The notes under the pieces were generated by a model. It had not been told where the DNA came from. It worked only from the letters and a program-made list of their open reading frames with translations, and ran no database searches. The translations under genes and the position numbers were made by a program. From contig JAEZGX010000003.1 of the NCBI GenBank assembly GCA_023416735.1, forward strand, positions 1-64,000: DNA of 64,000 nucleotides. The letters are read 5' to 3'. How positions within the stretch are numbered: the stretch's first letter is position 1; each line of letters starts with the position of its first letter. Of this stretch, positions 42,729 through 49,321 are shown piece after piece. Origin of the DNA: Verrucomicrobiota bacterium. Lineage in GTDB: Bacteria; Verrucomicrobiota; Verrucomicrobiia; Opitutales; Opitutaceae.

Positions 42729-43760
42729 TCAGGTCGTCGGCACCGTCAAGATGGTCTTCAGAATGCGGCCCGCGACGAGATACGGGTCGGCGGCCGAGTT
42801 CGGACGACGGTCTTCGAGGTAACCCTTGTAACCGCTGTTGACGAAGCTGTGCGGCACGCGAATCGACGAGCCACGATCGGCAATGCCGTAGGTGAACTTG
42901 TCGATCGACTGCGTTTCGTGGAGCCCGGTGAGACGGAGGTGGTTCTCCGGACCGTAAACCGCGATGTGTTCGTCCATGTGCTTGTTGAAAGCGGCCATGA
43001 GCTTCTCGAAGTAGGCTTTGCCGCCCACTTCGCGCATGTGCTTCGTCGAGAAGTTCGAGTGCATGCCGGAGCCGTTCCAATCGAGCGCCGCGTTGAACGC
43101 ACCGAGGATCGGTTTGCAGCGCCATTCGATGTCGATCTCATACTTCTCGCACAGCCGCGTGAGAATGTAGCGGGCGACCCACATCTGGTCGGCGGCGCTC
43201 TTGGAGCCCTTGCCGAAGATCTGGAACTCCCACTGGCCCTTCGCCACTTCGGCGTTGATGCCTTCGATGTTGATGCCGGCATCCAAGCACAGATCGATGT
43301 GCTCTTCGACGATCTGGCGGGCCACCGAGCCGACGTTCTTGTAGCCGACGCCGGTGTAGTAGGGACCCTGCGGAGCCGGATAGCCGTCCTTCGGGAAACC
43401 CAACGGAGCGCCGTCCTTGAAGAAGAAATACTCCTGCTCGAAACCGAACCAGGTGTCCGGATCATCCGGAATCGTCGCCCGCGAATTCGTCGGGTGTGGC
43501 TCACCGGTGTGAAGGTAGGTCTCGCACATCACGAGCACACCATTCTTGCGCGTCGAATCCGGGAAAACCGCGACCGGCTTCAGAACCACATCCGAGCTCT
43601 TGCCTTCAGCTTGTTTCGTCGAGCTGCCGTCGAACCCCCAATTGGGAAGTTCTTCGAGCGTCGGGAAGCTGGCGAAGTCCTTGATTTGGGTCTTGCTGCG
43701 CAAGTTGGCCAGCGGCGTGTAGCCGTCGAGCCAGATGTATTCCAGTTTGTATTTGGCCAT
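42729..43760 (-). CDS. glnII: Type II glutamine synthetase (GSII)
   Basis: 343 aa from the ATG at 43760, the short eukaryote-like GSII form; GSI would be about 470 aa. Landmarks: KYKLEYIWLDGY at the N-terminus, WGFDGSSTKQAEGKSSDVVLKP at about residues 40-61, the ATP/metal site FGFEQEYFFF at about 110, GINAEVAKGQWEFQI at about 177, the DWNGSGMHSNFSTK ligand loop at about 229, and GIADRGSSIRVP at about 293. It makes glutamine from glutamate and ammonia. The open frame continues upstream to 43874, but the family N-terminus begins at 43760. A sigma-54-like promoter lies about 110 nt upstream and a strong terminator follows, so it is a single-gene unit. Confidence 0.95.
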   Translation of the reverse strand: MAKYKLEYIWLDGYTPLANLRSKTQIKDFASFPTLEELPNWGFDGSSTKQAEGKSSDVVLKPVAVFPDSTRKNGVLVMCETYLHTGEPHPTNSRATIPDDPDTWFGFEQEYFFFKDGAPLGFPKDGYPAPQGPYYTGVGYKNVGSVARQIVEEHIDLCLDAGINIEGINAEVAKGQWEFQIFGKGSKSAADQMWVARYILTRLCEKYEIDIEWRCKPILGAFNAALDWNGSGMHSNFSTKHMREVGGKAYFEKLMAAFNKHMDEHIAVYGPENHLRLTGLHETQSIDKFTYGIADRGSSIRVPHSFVNSGYKGYLEDRRPNSAADPYLVAGRILKTILTVPTT

Positions 43761-43869
43761 AGAGGAGACGATTTGACGATGTTTGGGGGTTGCCGCGTCG
43801 TGCAGACAAAGTGGGTAGAACTGCCTTCCCAACCTCGGCGAGCACAGACAAAGAACCGTGCCGGGAATT

Positions 43870-43885
43870 AGCACCTCGTATGCCA
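43870..43885 (-). promoter_or_regulatory. Sigma-54 (RpoN)-type promoter of glnII
   Basis: On the minus strand, TGGCATACGAGGTGCT matches the -24/-12 consensus (TGGCAC, N5, TTGCW), with GG and GC at the required 10-nt spacing; the main mismatch is G for T at -14. It would start transcription near 43859, giving a leader of about 100 nt. Sigma-54 control of glutamine synthetase through NtrC-like activators is common. I do not see a clear NtrC site. Confidence 0.55.
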
Positions 43886-44020
43886 GAGACGATCTTAACT
43901 TGGAAACCTAATGTCTCTATGACGCACCGAACCGCGGCCTTCGCTTCCCACTTGCACTTGTAACCCGTTAAGCGCGCTTGCCACCGCCGGCTTCAACCAA
44001 ATTACTTCGGCTCGCCGACC

Positions 44021-44437
44021 ATGCACGAAGTCAAAGATACCGCCCGCGCCCTCGTGCGCATTGGTTACGACGGACGCGTGCACAAAACCTTTCGCGGCCA
44101 TCTCGCCCGCGAACGCTTCGAACACGAGGTCCGCGTCCTGCGCCGCCTCGAGGAACGCGGCTGCACCTTCGTCCCGCGGCTCATTGAGGTCGAACCCGAC
44201 ACCCTCAAGATCGTGACAACTCACTGCGGTCGCCGCGTCGACTCCCTCAATCCCGAGCGCCAGAAGGAGATTTTCGCCGAATTGGAAAAATACGGCGTCC
44301 GCCACGAAGACCGCGACTTGCGCAATATTACCTACCGCATCTCCGACGGGCGGTTCTGCATCATCGATTTCGAATTCGCCACGCTCCTCGAAGCCGGGGG
44401 CGACGGTGCCTCGCTGAAACCTTCCGCCGCTCAATGA
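44021..44437 (+). CDS. Minimal protein-kinase-like protein
   Basis: 138 aa. A very small kinase-like fold can be traced: a VHKTF Lys in the ATP-site position (about residue 21), a Glu-containing helix (RFEHEVRVLRRLEERG at about residue 33), the catalytic-loop equivalent RHEDRDLRNITY (about residue 93) with Asp and Asn, and IIDFEFA in place of DFG. It lacks most of the C-lobe, so it resembles lipopolysaccharide- or RIO-type minimal kinases. It overlaps the downstream PP2C phosphatase gene by 4 bp (ATGA), implying coupled translation. Whether it phosphorylates protein, sugar or nothing is unknown. Confidence 0.7.
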   Translation: MHEVKDTARALVRIGYDGRVHKTFRGHLARERFEHEVRVLRRLEERGCTFVPRLIEVEPDTLKIVTTHCGRRVDSLNPERQKEIFAELEKYGVRHEDRDLRNITYRISDGRFCIIDFEFATLLEAGGDGASLKPSAAQ

Positions 44438-45294
44438 GCCCCTTCCCGGAGCCCGTCGCTCCTACCCCCTCCCCGGAGCCTTCCGCTCCGCCTCCTACTT
44501 TACGCTGGTCCGGCCTCACCCACGTCGGCCGCTTCCGCCCGAACAACGAGGATGCTTACCTCGCGCTGAATTTCGACGGACACGAACTCCGCTACCTCGG
44601 TAAAACCGGCGACGCCTCCCTCGCCGGCACCGATTTCGTCTTTGCCGTCAGCGACGGCATGGGCGGCGCCAAATCCGGCGAGTTCGCCAGCCGGATCACC
44701 GTCGATCGCGTTTCGCGCCTCCTTCCGCGCGCCTTCCGCCTTCGCGCCGCCGGCCTTTCCAGCGGCTTTCAGGACATCCTTTCCGAGCTCTTCACCGACA
44801 TCCACAACGACCTCCTCAAACTCGGCTCCGCCTACGAGGAATGCGCCGGCATGGGCTGCACGCTCAGTCTCGCGTGGTTCACGCCGCGCTGGATGCACTT
44901 CGGTCACATCGGCGACAGCCGCATCTACTACCTTCCTCGCGACGGCGGCCTCACCCAGGTTACGCACGATCACACGTTCATCGGCAAACTCCGCCGGGCC
45001 GGAAAAATGAACGAACGCGAACACCGCACCGACCCGCGCCGCAACTCCCTCCAACAAGCCCTCGGCGCCGGCAATCAATTCATCGATCCCCACATCGGCC
45101 GCGTCGGACACGAACCCGGCGACCGTTTCCTTATCTGCTCCGACGGTCTCGTCGACGGACTCTGGGACCGCCAGATCGACGAAATGACGCGCGGCACTCC
45201 CGACGGCCAATCCATCGCCCAATACCTCGTCGAAACCGCCGTTCAAAACTCCGGCCGCGACAACACCACCGCCGTCGTGATCGAAGTCCTGTAA
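44434..45294 (+). CDS. PP2C-family serine/threonine phosphatase
   Basis: 286 aa. After a Pro-rich N-terminal 24 residues the PP2C core follows with metal-binding residues: GRFRPNNEDAYL (about residue 32), AVSDGMGGAKSGEFAS (about residue 69), GCTLSLAWF and HIGDSRIYYL (about residue 160), CSDGLVDGLW (about residue 234) and the final SGRDNTTAVVIEV. All Asp ligands of the binuclear metal centre are present. It is cytoplasmic, with no signal or transmembrane segment. It is coupled to the mini-kinase gene, which suggests a reversible phosphorylation pair. Confidence 0.93.
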   Translation: MSPFPEPVAPTPSPEPSAPPPTLRWSGLTHVGRFRPNNEDAYLALNFDGHELRYLGKTGDASLAGTDFVFAVSDGMGGAKSGEFASRITVDRVSRLLPRAFRLRAAGLSSGFQDILSELFTDIHNDLLKLGSAYEECAGMGCTLSLAWFTPRWMHFGHIGDSRIYYLPRDGGLTQVTHDHTFIGKLRRAGKMNEREHRTDPRRNSLQQALGAGNQFIDPHIGRVGHEPGDRFLICSDGLVDGLWDRQIDEMTRGTPDGQSIAQYLVETAVQNSGRDNTTAVVIEVL

Positions 45295-45334
45295 GAGCGG
45301 CCTTACACCACGACCGCGCCCGCATCGTCCTCAG

Positions 45335-45712
45335 ATGCCCGCTGCTCCCCACCTCATCTTCGTCTACGGCACCCTCAAACGCCGCTGCTCCAATCACCAC
45401 GTTCTCGCCGGCCAGCACTTCCTCGGCGAAGCCCGCACCGTTCCCGGCTATCGTCTTTACCATCTCGGCGAATACCCCGGCATGATCGCCGCGCCTGACG
45501 ACACCGTTGGCGTCATCGGCGAAGTCTGGTCCGTCGATGCCGCGACTCTCGCCCGCCTCGATGCTTTCGAAGGCACCCACGAGGGTCTCTACCGCCGCGA
45601 ACCCATCCAACTCCTCGCCCCTTTCTCCGCTCACCCGGTCGATACCTATCTCTACGCCCAACCCACCGCCCACCACCCCATCATCCCCACCGGACAGTGG
45701 CGCGAACTGTAG
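45335..45712 (+). CDS. Gamma-glutamylcyclotransferase/AIG2-like protein
   Basis: 125 aa. The family fingerprint VYGTLKRRCSNHHVL (about residue 10) forms the glutamyl-binding loop. The catalytic Glu is expected in the LDAFEGTHEGLYRRE segment (about residue 75), followed by an aromatic YLYAQP strand. Members act on gamma-glutamyl amines or gamma-glutamyl amino acids and release 5-oxoproline. It follows the PP2C gene by 40 bp and may share its transcript. The stop TAG is part of a REP-like palindrome. Confidence 0.88.
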   Translation: MPAAPHLIFVYGTLKRRCSNHHVLAGQHFLGEARTVPGYRLYHLGEYPGMIAAPDDTVGVIGEVWSVDAATLARLDAFEGTHEGLYRREPIQLLAPFSAHPVDTYLYAQPTAHHPIIPTGQWREL

Positions 45713-45731
45713 GAGCCTGCTCGCAGGCGAT
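45709..45731. repeat. REP-like GTAG palindrome overlapping a stop codon
   Basis: GTAGGAGCCTGC followed by TCGCAGGCGAT: GTAG head and stem GCCTGC/GCAGGC. The TAG at 45710-45712 is the stop codon of the preceding gene. The layout is the same as REP sequences mobilised by RAYT transposases in other bacteria. Confidence 0.75.
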
Positions 45732-45769
45732 AAAAAACGCGACGAACGCGGTAACGGCGCGTGCGATCC

Positions 45770-46212
45770 TTAGGCTTTCAAATCTTTCTTCTTCACCCGC
45801 CGCACGGTCACAAAGCGCGCCCGAAACAGCTCATCCAACAACTCCCGCGTTTCCGCCGGTATCCGGTTTACCAATTCATCCAGTTTCGGCAGCGCCTTCG
45901 AATCGTCTTCGATCTCGTCCTCGCGCTCGCGCGTCACCGCCACCACCTTTTCGCCGCGTTCACCCGCCTCCGCCAAAAACGCCGCCTCTTCGGCCTCCGT
46001 CGGCCACACATTCGTCTCTTCGTTTCCTCCCTCTCCGTCCGAAGCTCCCCCGTCCTTTCGACTCGCCGGCACCGCCGCCGCGGCCACCTCGGGCCCCGCC
46101 GAAGCCACGTGCCCATTCGCGGCGGTCACCGGACGGTTTTCCTGCTCCCTGCGCTCGGCCCCTTCCTCCTGCGCGGACACCAGCCGCGCATCGAGCCGGT
46201 CAATCAGGCCTT
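45770..46212 (-). CDS. dnaX: DnaX C-terminal extension in the -1 frame (tau-like)
   Basis: Directly after the A10 run of dnaX, the -1 frame is open for 146 codons. Starting from the last G of the AAG codon at 46210 it reads GLIDRLDARLVSAQEEGAER and runs through an acidic, Ala/Glu-rich linker to a conserved-looking end (LPKLDELVNRIPAETREL then a basic tail), stopping at 45770. A GTG at 46180 could start it alone, but there is no ribosome binding site and the peptide has no meaning by itself. A -1 ribosomal shift or one extra A made by the polymerase would fuse it to DnaX, giving about 526 aa, close to the tau subunit of Thermus. Confidence 0.72.
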
Positions 46213-47349
46213 TTTTTTTTCGTCCGCCGCCGCCGGCGCCTCATCCGCCAACGCCGCCAGTTCCTTGATCAAGCTGTCGATCGCCCGCGCGCGACTCGCA
46301 TCGACCGCCTTCAAAAGCGTCACCTCGAAATTGATCTTCTCCGCGAGCCCAAGCTTCACCGCGCCTTCACCTTCACGCAGTCCATCGAGCATCCGCGTAA
46401 TCTGCTCGGTCGTCAGCTCGCTCCCGAGCATCTTGCTCTTCCCGCCCTTCGCAATCGCATCGAGCAACGCCGCCCGCACATGCGCCTGCAAATCCGAGAG
46501 CAACCGCACCAGATCGCGACCGTTCGCATCGCATTCGTCGACAAGCGCGACGATCTTCTGGTGATCGCCCGCCGCCAGCGCGGCCCCGAGCTCCGCGATC
46601 TTTTCCGCCGACACGAGTCCGTAAACATCGAGCACTTCCGGCTCCGTCACTTCGGTCCCGCAGAACGAAATCATCTGATCCAGGATCGACTGCGCATCGC
46701 GCATGCCGCCGTCCGCCATTCGAGCGATGCACTCCAACGCGCCATCGGTGATCTTCACTTTCTCGCTCGTCGCGATCTTCTTCAACCGCTCCACAATCAG
46801 CGGCGCCGGAATCGGCTTGAGATCGAAACGCTGGCAGCGCGACACGATCGTCGGCAGCACCTTCTGCGGATCCGTCGTCGCAAACACGAACTTCACGTGC
46901 TCGGGCGGCTCCTCGAGCGTCTTCAGCAGCGCGTTGAACGCCGCCGTCGAGAGCATGTGAACCTCGTCGATGATATAGACTTTGAACTTACCTTGCGCCG
47001 GCGCGTATTGCACCGTGTCGCGTAAATCGCGCACCTGCTCGACGCCGTTGTTCGATGCACCGTCGATCTCGATCACGTCGAGATGCGATCCTTCTGCGAT
47101 CGCCTTGCACGCTGGATCATTCGGATCGAAATCCGCCTTCGGTCCATCCGTGCAATTCAGCGCCTTCGCAAAAATCCGCGCCGTCGATGTCTTTCCCGTC
47201 CCCCGCGGTCCCACGAACAAATAGGCATGCGCGATACGATTCCGCACAATCGCGTTCTTCAAGGTCCGCACGACGTGATCCTGGCCCACGACGTCGTCAA
47301 ACGTCTGCGGCCGCCACTTGCGCGCGATGACTTGGTAGATTCCGGACAA
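46204..47349 (-). CDS. dnaX: DNA polymerase III tau/gamma subunit, short (gamma-like) form
   Basis: 381 aa with a TTG start (M-SGIYQVIARKWRPQTF, the usual DnaX N-terminus). AAA+ clamp-loader domain: Walker A FVGPRGTGKTSTARI (about residue 46), an atypical DPNDPACKAI in place of the usual four-Cys zinc module, Walker B YIIDEVHMLS (about residue 125) and the SRC motif IVSRCQRF (about residue 168). The polymerase-binding region is truncated: the frame ends DEKKKA at 46204, immediately after a run of ten A. As in other bacteria, this short form would act as gamma and the frameshifted form as tau. It is next to the SRP RNA gene, a common arrangement. Confidence 0.93.
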   Translation of the reverse strand: MSGIYQVIARKWRPQTFDDVVGQDHVVRTLKNAIVRNRIAHAYLFVGPRGTGKTSTARIFAKALNCTDGPKADFDPNDPACKAIAEGSHLDVIEIDGASNNGVEQVRDLRDTVQYAPAQGKFKVYIIDEVHMLSTAAFNALLKTLEEPPEHVKFVFATTDPQKVLPTIVSRCQRFDLKPIPAPLIVERLKKIATSEKVKITDGALECIARMADGGMRDAQSILDQMISFCGTEVTEPEVLDVYGLVSAEKIAELGAALAAGDHQKIVALVDECDANGRDLVRLLSDLQAHVRAALLDAIAKGGKSKMLGSELTTEQITRMLDGLREGEGAVKLGLAEKINFEVTLLKAVDASRARAIDSLIKELAALADEAPAAADEKKKA

Positions 47350-47453
47350 GGTTGAAAGGTAAAGGGTGAAAGAGAGAAGCCCGCGAACGCGAACTTACAC
47401 CGACAAACGAGCCGCCCGTTCTTCCAACTTTCAACCTTCAACTTTCAACTTTT
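47349..47453. repeat. Inverted pair of TTCAACTT/AAGGTTGAA arrays at the dnaX start
   Basis: A left arm at about 47349-47376 (AAGGTTGAAAGGTAAAGGGTGAAAG) and a right arm at about 47421-47453 (CCAACTTTCAACCTTCAAC and TTTCAACTTTT) are reverse complements built from a short TTCAAC-type unit. The left arm abuts the dnaX TTG start, so the RNA leader of dnaX can fold into a hairpin. Confidence 0.65.
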
Positions 47454-47477
47454 TCGCCGCGCCTCGCGCGCCAGAAA

Positions 47478-47581
47478 TAAAAAGTGGCCAGGCACTCCAC
47501 GGCACTGGGAGAACGTCGTTGCCGTTGCTACCTTCCGGTCCTGGCGGAGTTCACGCGCCTGCCCATGCATGGCACCTGGCC
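47478..47581 (-). ncRNA. ffs: Bacterial small SRP RNA (4.5S type) with terminator
   Basis: Read on the minus strand, the RNA starts near 47581 with GGCCAGG and ends near 47486 with CCTGGCC, which pair to close a single long hairpin of about 96 nt. The apex has the Ffh-binding loop: CAGGACCGGAAGGTAGCAAC contains GGAAG and the conserved A/C-rich internal loop. A T-rich tract (ACTTTTT, 47485-47478) follows as terminator. It scaffolds the signal recognition particle for co-translational membrane targeting. It lies upstream of dnaX on the same strand. Confidence 0.93.
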
Positions 47582-47600
47582 GACGCGCACCATGCCCCCG

Positions 47601-47621
47601 AACCCTTGCCACGCAAGGGTT
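47601..47621 (-). terminator. Hairpin between the LTxxQ gene and the SRP RNA
   Basis: An 8-bp perfect stem AACCCTTG/CAAGGGTT around a 5-nt loop, located 58 nt after the 47680 stop on the minus strand. No T-run follows, so it may be a weak terminator or a structured spacer. The SRP RNA promoter must lie close by, but I cannot point to it. Confidence 0.45.
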
Positions 47622-47679
47622 ATTTCACCGTGTCGCCCCGCCCAAACTCGCGACACCGAAACGCACCGCTTCGGCACGT

Positions 47680-48075
47680 TTAGTCCGGCAGTCGAAACCC
47701 TTCCTTCTCCCGCCTCTCCATCCGCTCGCGAAAACGCTGCCGCATCTGATTGAACAACTCCCGCTGCTCAGGATTCAGGTTCATCCCGATTTCCTGCGAA
47801 AACGCATCCATCGCATTCCGATAGTTGATCGCTGCCTCGCGTCGCATCCGATGCGTCTCCGCCTCCATCCGTTTCGTGATCGGCCGCAGCTTCTCCACCT
47901 GCGCGGGTGTGAGCTCCAACTCTGACTCGAACCTCGCCAGCATCCGCTCGTTCAGCGGCGGCCGTTTCTCCAGCCGCTCGAACTTGATCCAGCGCGAGCC
48001 CAAGGTCGCGCCAAACACCACGCCCGCGGCAAATACCCCGGCGAACGCAAGCACCACTTTCCAGTTTTGGCTCAT
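47680..48075 (-). CDS. Small membrane-anchored periplasmic protein with LTxxQ-like motifs
   Basis: 131 aa. One N-terminal transmembrane or uncleaved signal helix (residues 7-27) is followed by a helical periplasmic domain. Two LTxxQ-type motifs, ELELTPAQVEKL (about residue 54) and GMNLNPEQRELFNQM (about residue 98), recall the Spy/CpxP/CnrX group of metal-sensing or chaperone proteins. It is the third gene after an ECF sigma factor and a small TM protein, an arrangement like the CnrH/CnrY/CnrX envelope-stress or metal-sensing sets. Ligand unknown. Confidence 0.72.
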   Translation of the reverse strand: MSQNWKVVLAFAGVFAAGVVFGATLGSRWIKFERLEKRPPLNERMLARFESELELTPAQVEKLRPITKRMEAETHRMRREAAINYRNAMDAFSQEIGMNLNPEQRELFNQMRQRFRERMERREKEGFRLPD

Positions 48076-48083
48076 CGCGACGC

Positions 48084-48383
48084 TCAGGAAATGTCGAAGA
48101 CCACGATCACTTCGTTTTCGTCCATCGGCATTTCATCCACCGCCGTCGCCGCCGGCGACATGGCGTAATTCGTTGCCGCTCCCCCCACCGCCAGCAGCAC
48201 CGCCGCCGCCAGCGCCCGCCATGAAAAACGTTCGAACAGCGCTCCGACTCCCTCGGTCGGCTGCCCCATCGCCAAAGCCGCCACGCGACTCGAGAAACCA
48301 TACGGTGCCGCCGTGTCGCGGTCATCGCGCACCTGACGGGCCGCCGTCACTAACTTCTGCCACGCCTGGTCATTGTGGTTCAT
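48084..48383 (-). CDS. Small single-pass membrane protein, possible anti-sigma factor
   Basis: 99 aa. A cytoplasmic N-terminal half (WQKLVTAARQVRDDRDT) is followed by one transmembrane helix at about residues 55-73 (WRALAAAVLLAVGGAATNYAM) and a short acidic periplasmic tail ending VIVVFDIS. Its ATG overlaps the sigma factor stop by 4 bp (ATGA), and 8 bp separate it from the LTxxQ gene. Size, topology and position fit a ZAS-less anti-sigma factor; there is no sequence motif that proves it. Confidence 0.65.
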   Translation of the reverse strand: MNHNDQAWQKLVTAARQVRDDRDTAAPYGFSSRVAALAMGQPTEGVGALFERFSWRALAAAVLLAVGGAATNYAMSPAATAVDEMPMDENEVIVVFDIS

Positions 48384-48970
48384 GTTCGCTCCTTTCGTTG
48401 TAGTTCCTGAAACAGCTTCTGCAACTTCCTACGTGCACGGAACGCCCGCACTTTCACCAGCGAGGTATTCCACCCGGTCAATTCCTTTACCTCCGCAATC
48501 GTCTTCTGTTCGAGATCCAGTAACTGGAGCACCATCCGGTCCTCCGGTTTCAACTGCCCTAGCAACTTATGCACCAGCTCATGCGCCGCCAAGGAATCGT
48601 CCGGCGCCGCTGCACTGTCGTTCGTCAGCACCGCATCGAGCATGTTGGCTTCGTTCTCCGACAGATCCGCCCAGCGAAACTCCGGCCTGCGCTTCTGCGC
48701 CCGCAGATGATCGATGCAGGTCGTCACCGCAATCCGCGACACCCAGTGCGGAAACGGCACCGCCCCATGATACTGCCCCATGCGCGTAAACATCTTCATG
48801 AAAATCTCCTGCGCGAGATCTTCCTCCGGCACCCGCCGCGGTAATCGCGCGCGCACAATCCGGATAACCAGCGGGTAGAGATGTTCCACCAGCTCGCGCG
48901 CCGCAGCTTGGTCGCCCGCACGCACCCGCTCCAAACAACCGATGAGGTCGAAAGCGGGTTCGTCAGACAT
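48380..48970 (-). CDS. ECF-family RNA polymerase sigma factor
   Basis: 196 aa. Region 2 covers residues 20-95: AARELVEHLYPLVIRIVRARL, EEDLAQEIFMKMFTRM and FPHWVSRIAVTTCIDHLRAQKRR. After a linker of about 35 residues, region 4 (LKPEDRMVLQLLDLEQKTIAEVKELTGWNTSLVKVRAFRARRKLQ) contains the helix-turn-helix that reads the -35 element. It is the first gene of a translationally coupled trio with a TM protein and an LTxxQ protein, so membrane sequestration and envelope-signal release are likely. Confidence 0.92.
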   Translation of the reverse strand: MSDEPAFDLIGCLERVRAGDQAAARELVEHLYPLVIRIVRARLPRRVPEEDLAQEIFMKMFTRMGQYHGAVPFPHWVSRIAVTTCIDHLRAQKRRPEFRWADLSENEANMLDAVLTNDSAAAPDDSLAAHELVHKLLGQLKPEDRMVLQLLDLEQKTIAEVKELTGWNTSLVKVRAFRARRKLQKLFQELQRKERT

Positions 48971-49156
48971 GGATAAACGAAGGCGATATCACGCACTTCA
49001 GGCAAGACGCCCTCATAATCTGTCCGGTTACGTCCGCCACGCCCCGTTGGATTCAGAGTTCCGCAAAATTTTTTCCAGCCTGAACGTCGCCCGCCCCGCT
49101 CCTTGGCCCGCGCCCTTGACTTCCGCGTTCACGCACCGATATCTCCACCACCCTTG
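48971..49156. other. Divergent promoter region between the sigma operon and leuA
   Basis: 186 nt, with no gene seen. A short open frame running through here on the plus strand has no family likeness. The leuA promoter candidate is at 49116-49145. For the minus-strand sigma gene I cannot identify a promoter with confidence. Confidence 0.35.
49116..49145 (+). promoter_or_regulatory. Candidate sigma-70-type promoter of leuA
   Basis: TTGACT (49116-49121) and TATCTC (49140-49145) are separated by 18 nt. Transcription would start near 49152, only a few bases before the leader-peptide ATG, so the leader would be read from an almost leaderless RNA. Confidence 0.4.
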
Positions 49157-49207
49157 ATGCGAATCTTCGCCCAGGCCCTTCGACTTACCATCGCGCACGA
49201 TCTTTGA
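49157..49207 (+). CDS. leuA leader peptide (16 aa)
   Basis: ATG at 49157 to TGA at 49205-49207 encodes MRIFAQALRLTIAHDL. Three of the 16 residues are leucine, all written CTT, although the neighbouring genes use CTC for most leucines. The last codons and the stop lie inside the first arm of a stable hairpin. This is the design of a ribosome-mediated attenuator: a ribosome stalled at Leu codons would change which downstream hairpin forms. No Shine-Dalgarno is visible, as for most genes here. Confidence 0.5.
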   Translation: MRIFAQALRLTIAHDL

Positions 49208-49309
49208 TTCGCCGCCTAGCGGCCGATCGTGCGTTCTCGTCTGGGTTTCTCCGCCGCCTGTCCGGCCGGCGTGTTTTTAGGTCTGTCATCGTCCGCATTT
49301 TAACCTAAA
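49194..49309 (+). promoter_or_regulatory. Predicted transcription attenuator of leuA
   Basis: Three structures can form in order. First, CGCACGATC (49194-49202) pairs with GATCGTGCG (49225-49233), enclosing GCCGC-CTA-GCGGC. Second, CGCCG (49252-49256) pairs with CGGCG (49267-49271), followed by TGTTTTT (49272-49278), a terminator-like hairpin. Third, TTTAGGT (49276-49282) pairs with ACCTAAA (49303-49309) just before the leuA start. The first arm overlaps the end of the leader peptide, so ribosome position can control folding. Confidence 0.6.
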
Positions 49310-49321
49310 CCACTTTCGCTC

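Noticed and set aside
48942..49157. 71-codon plus-strand frame upstream of leuA
   Set aside because: It starts within the sigma factor gene, is not like any protein and overlaps the candidate leuA promoter.
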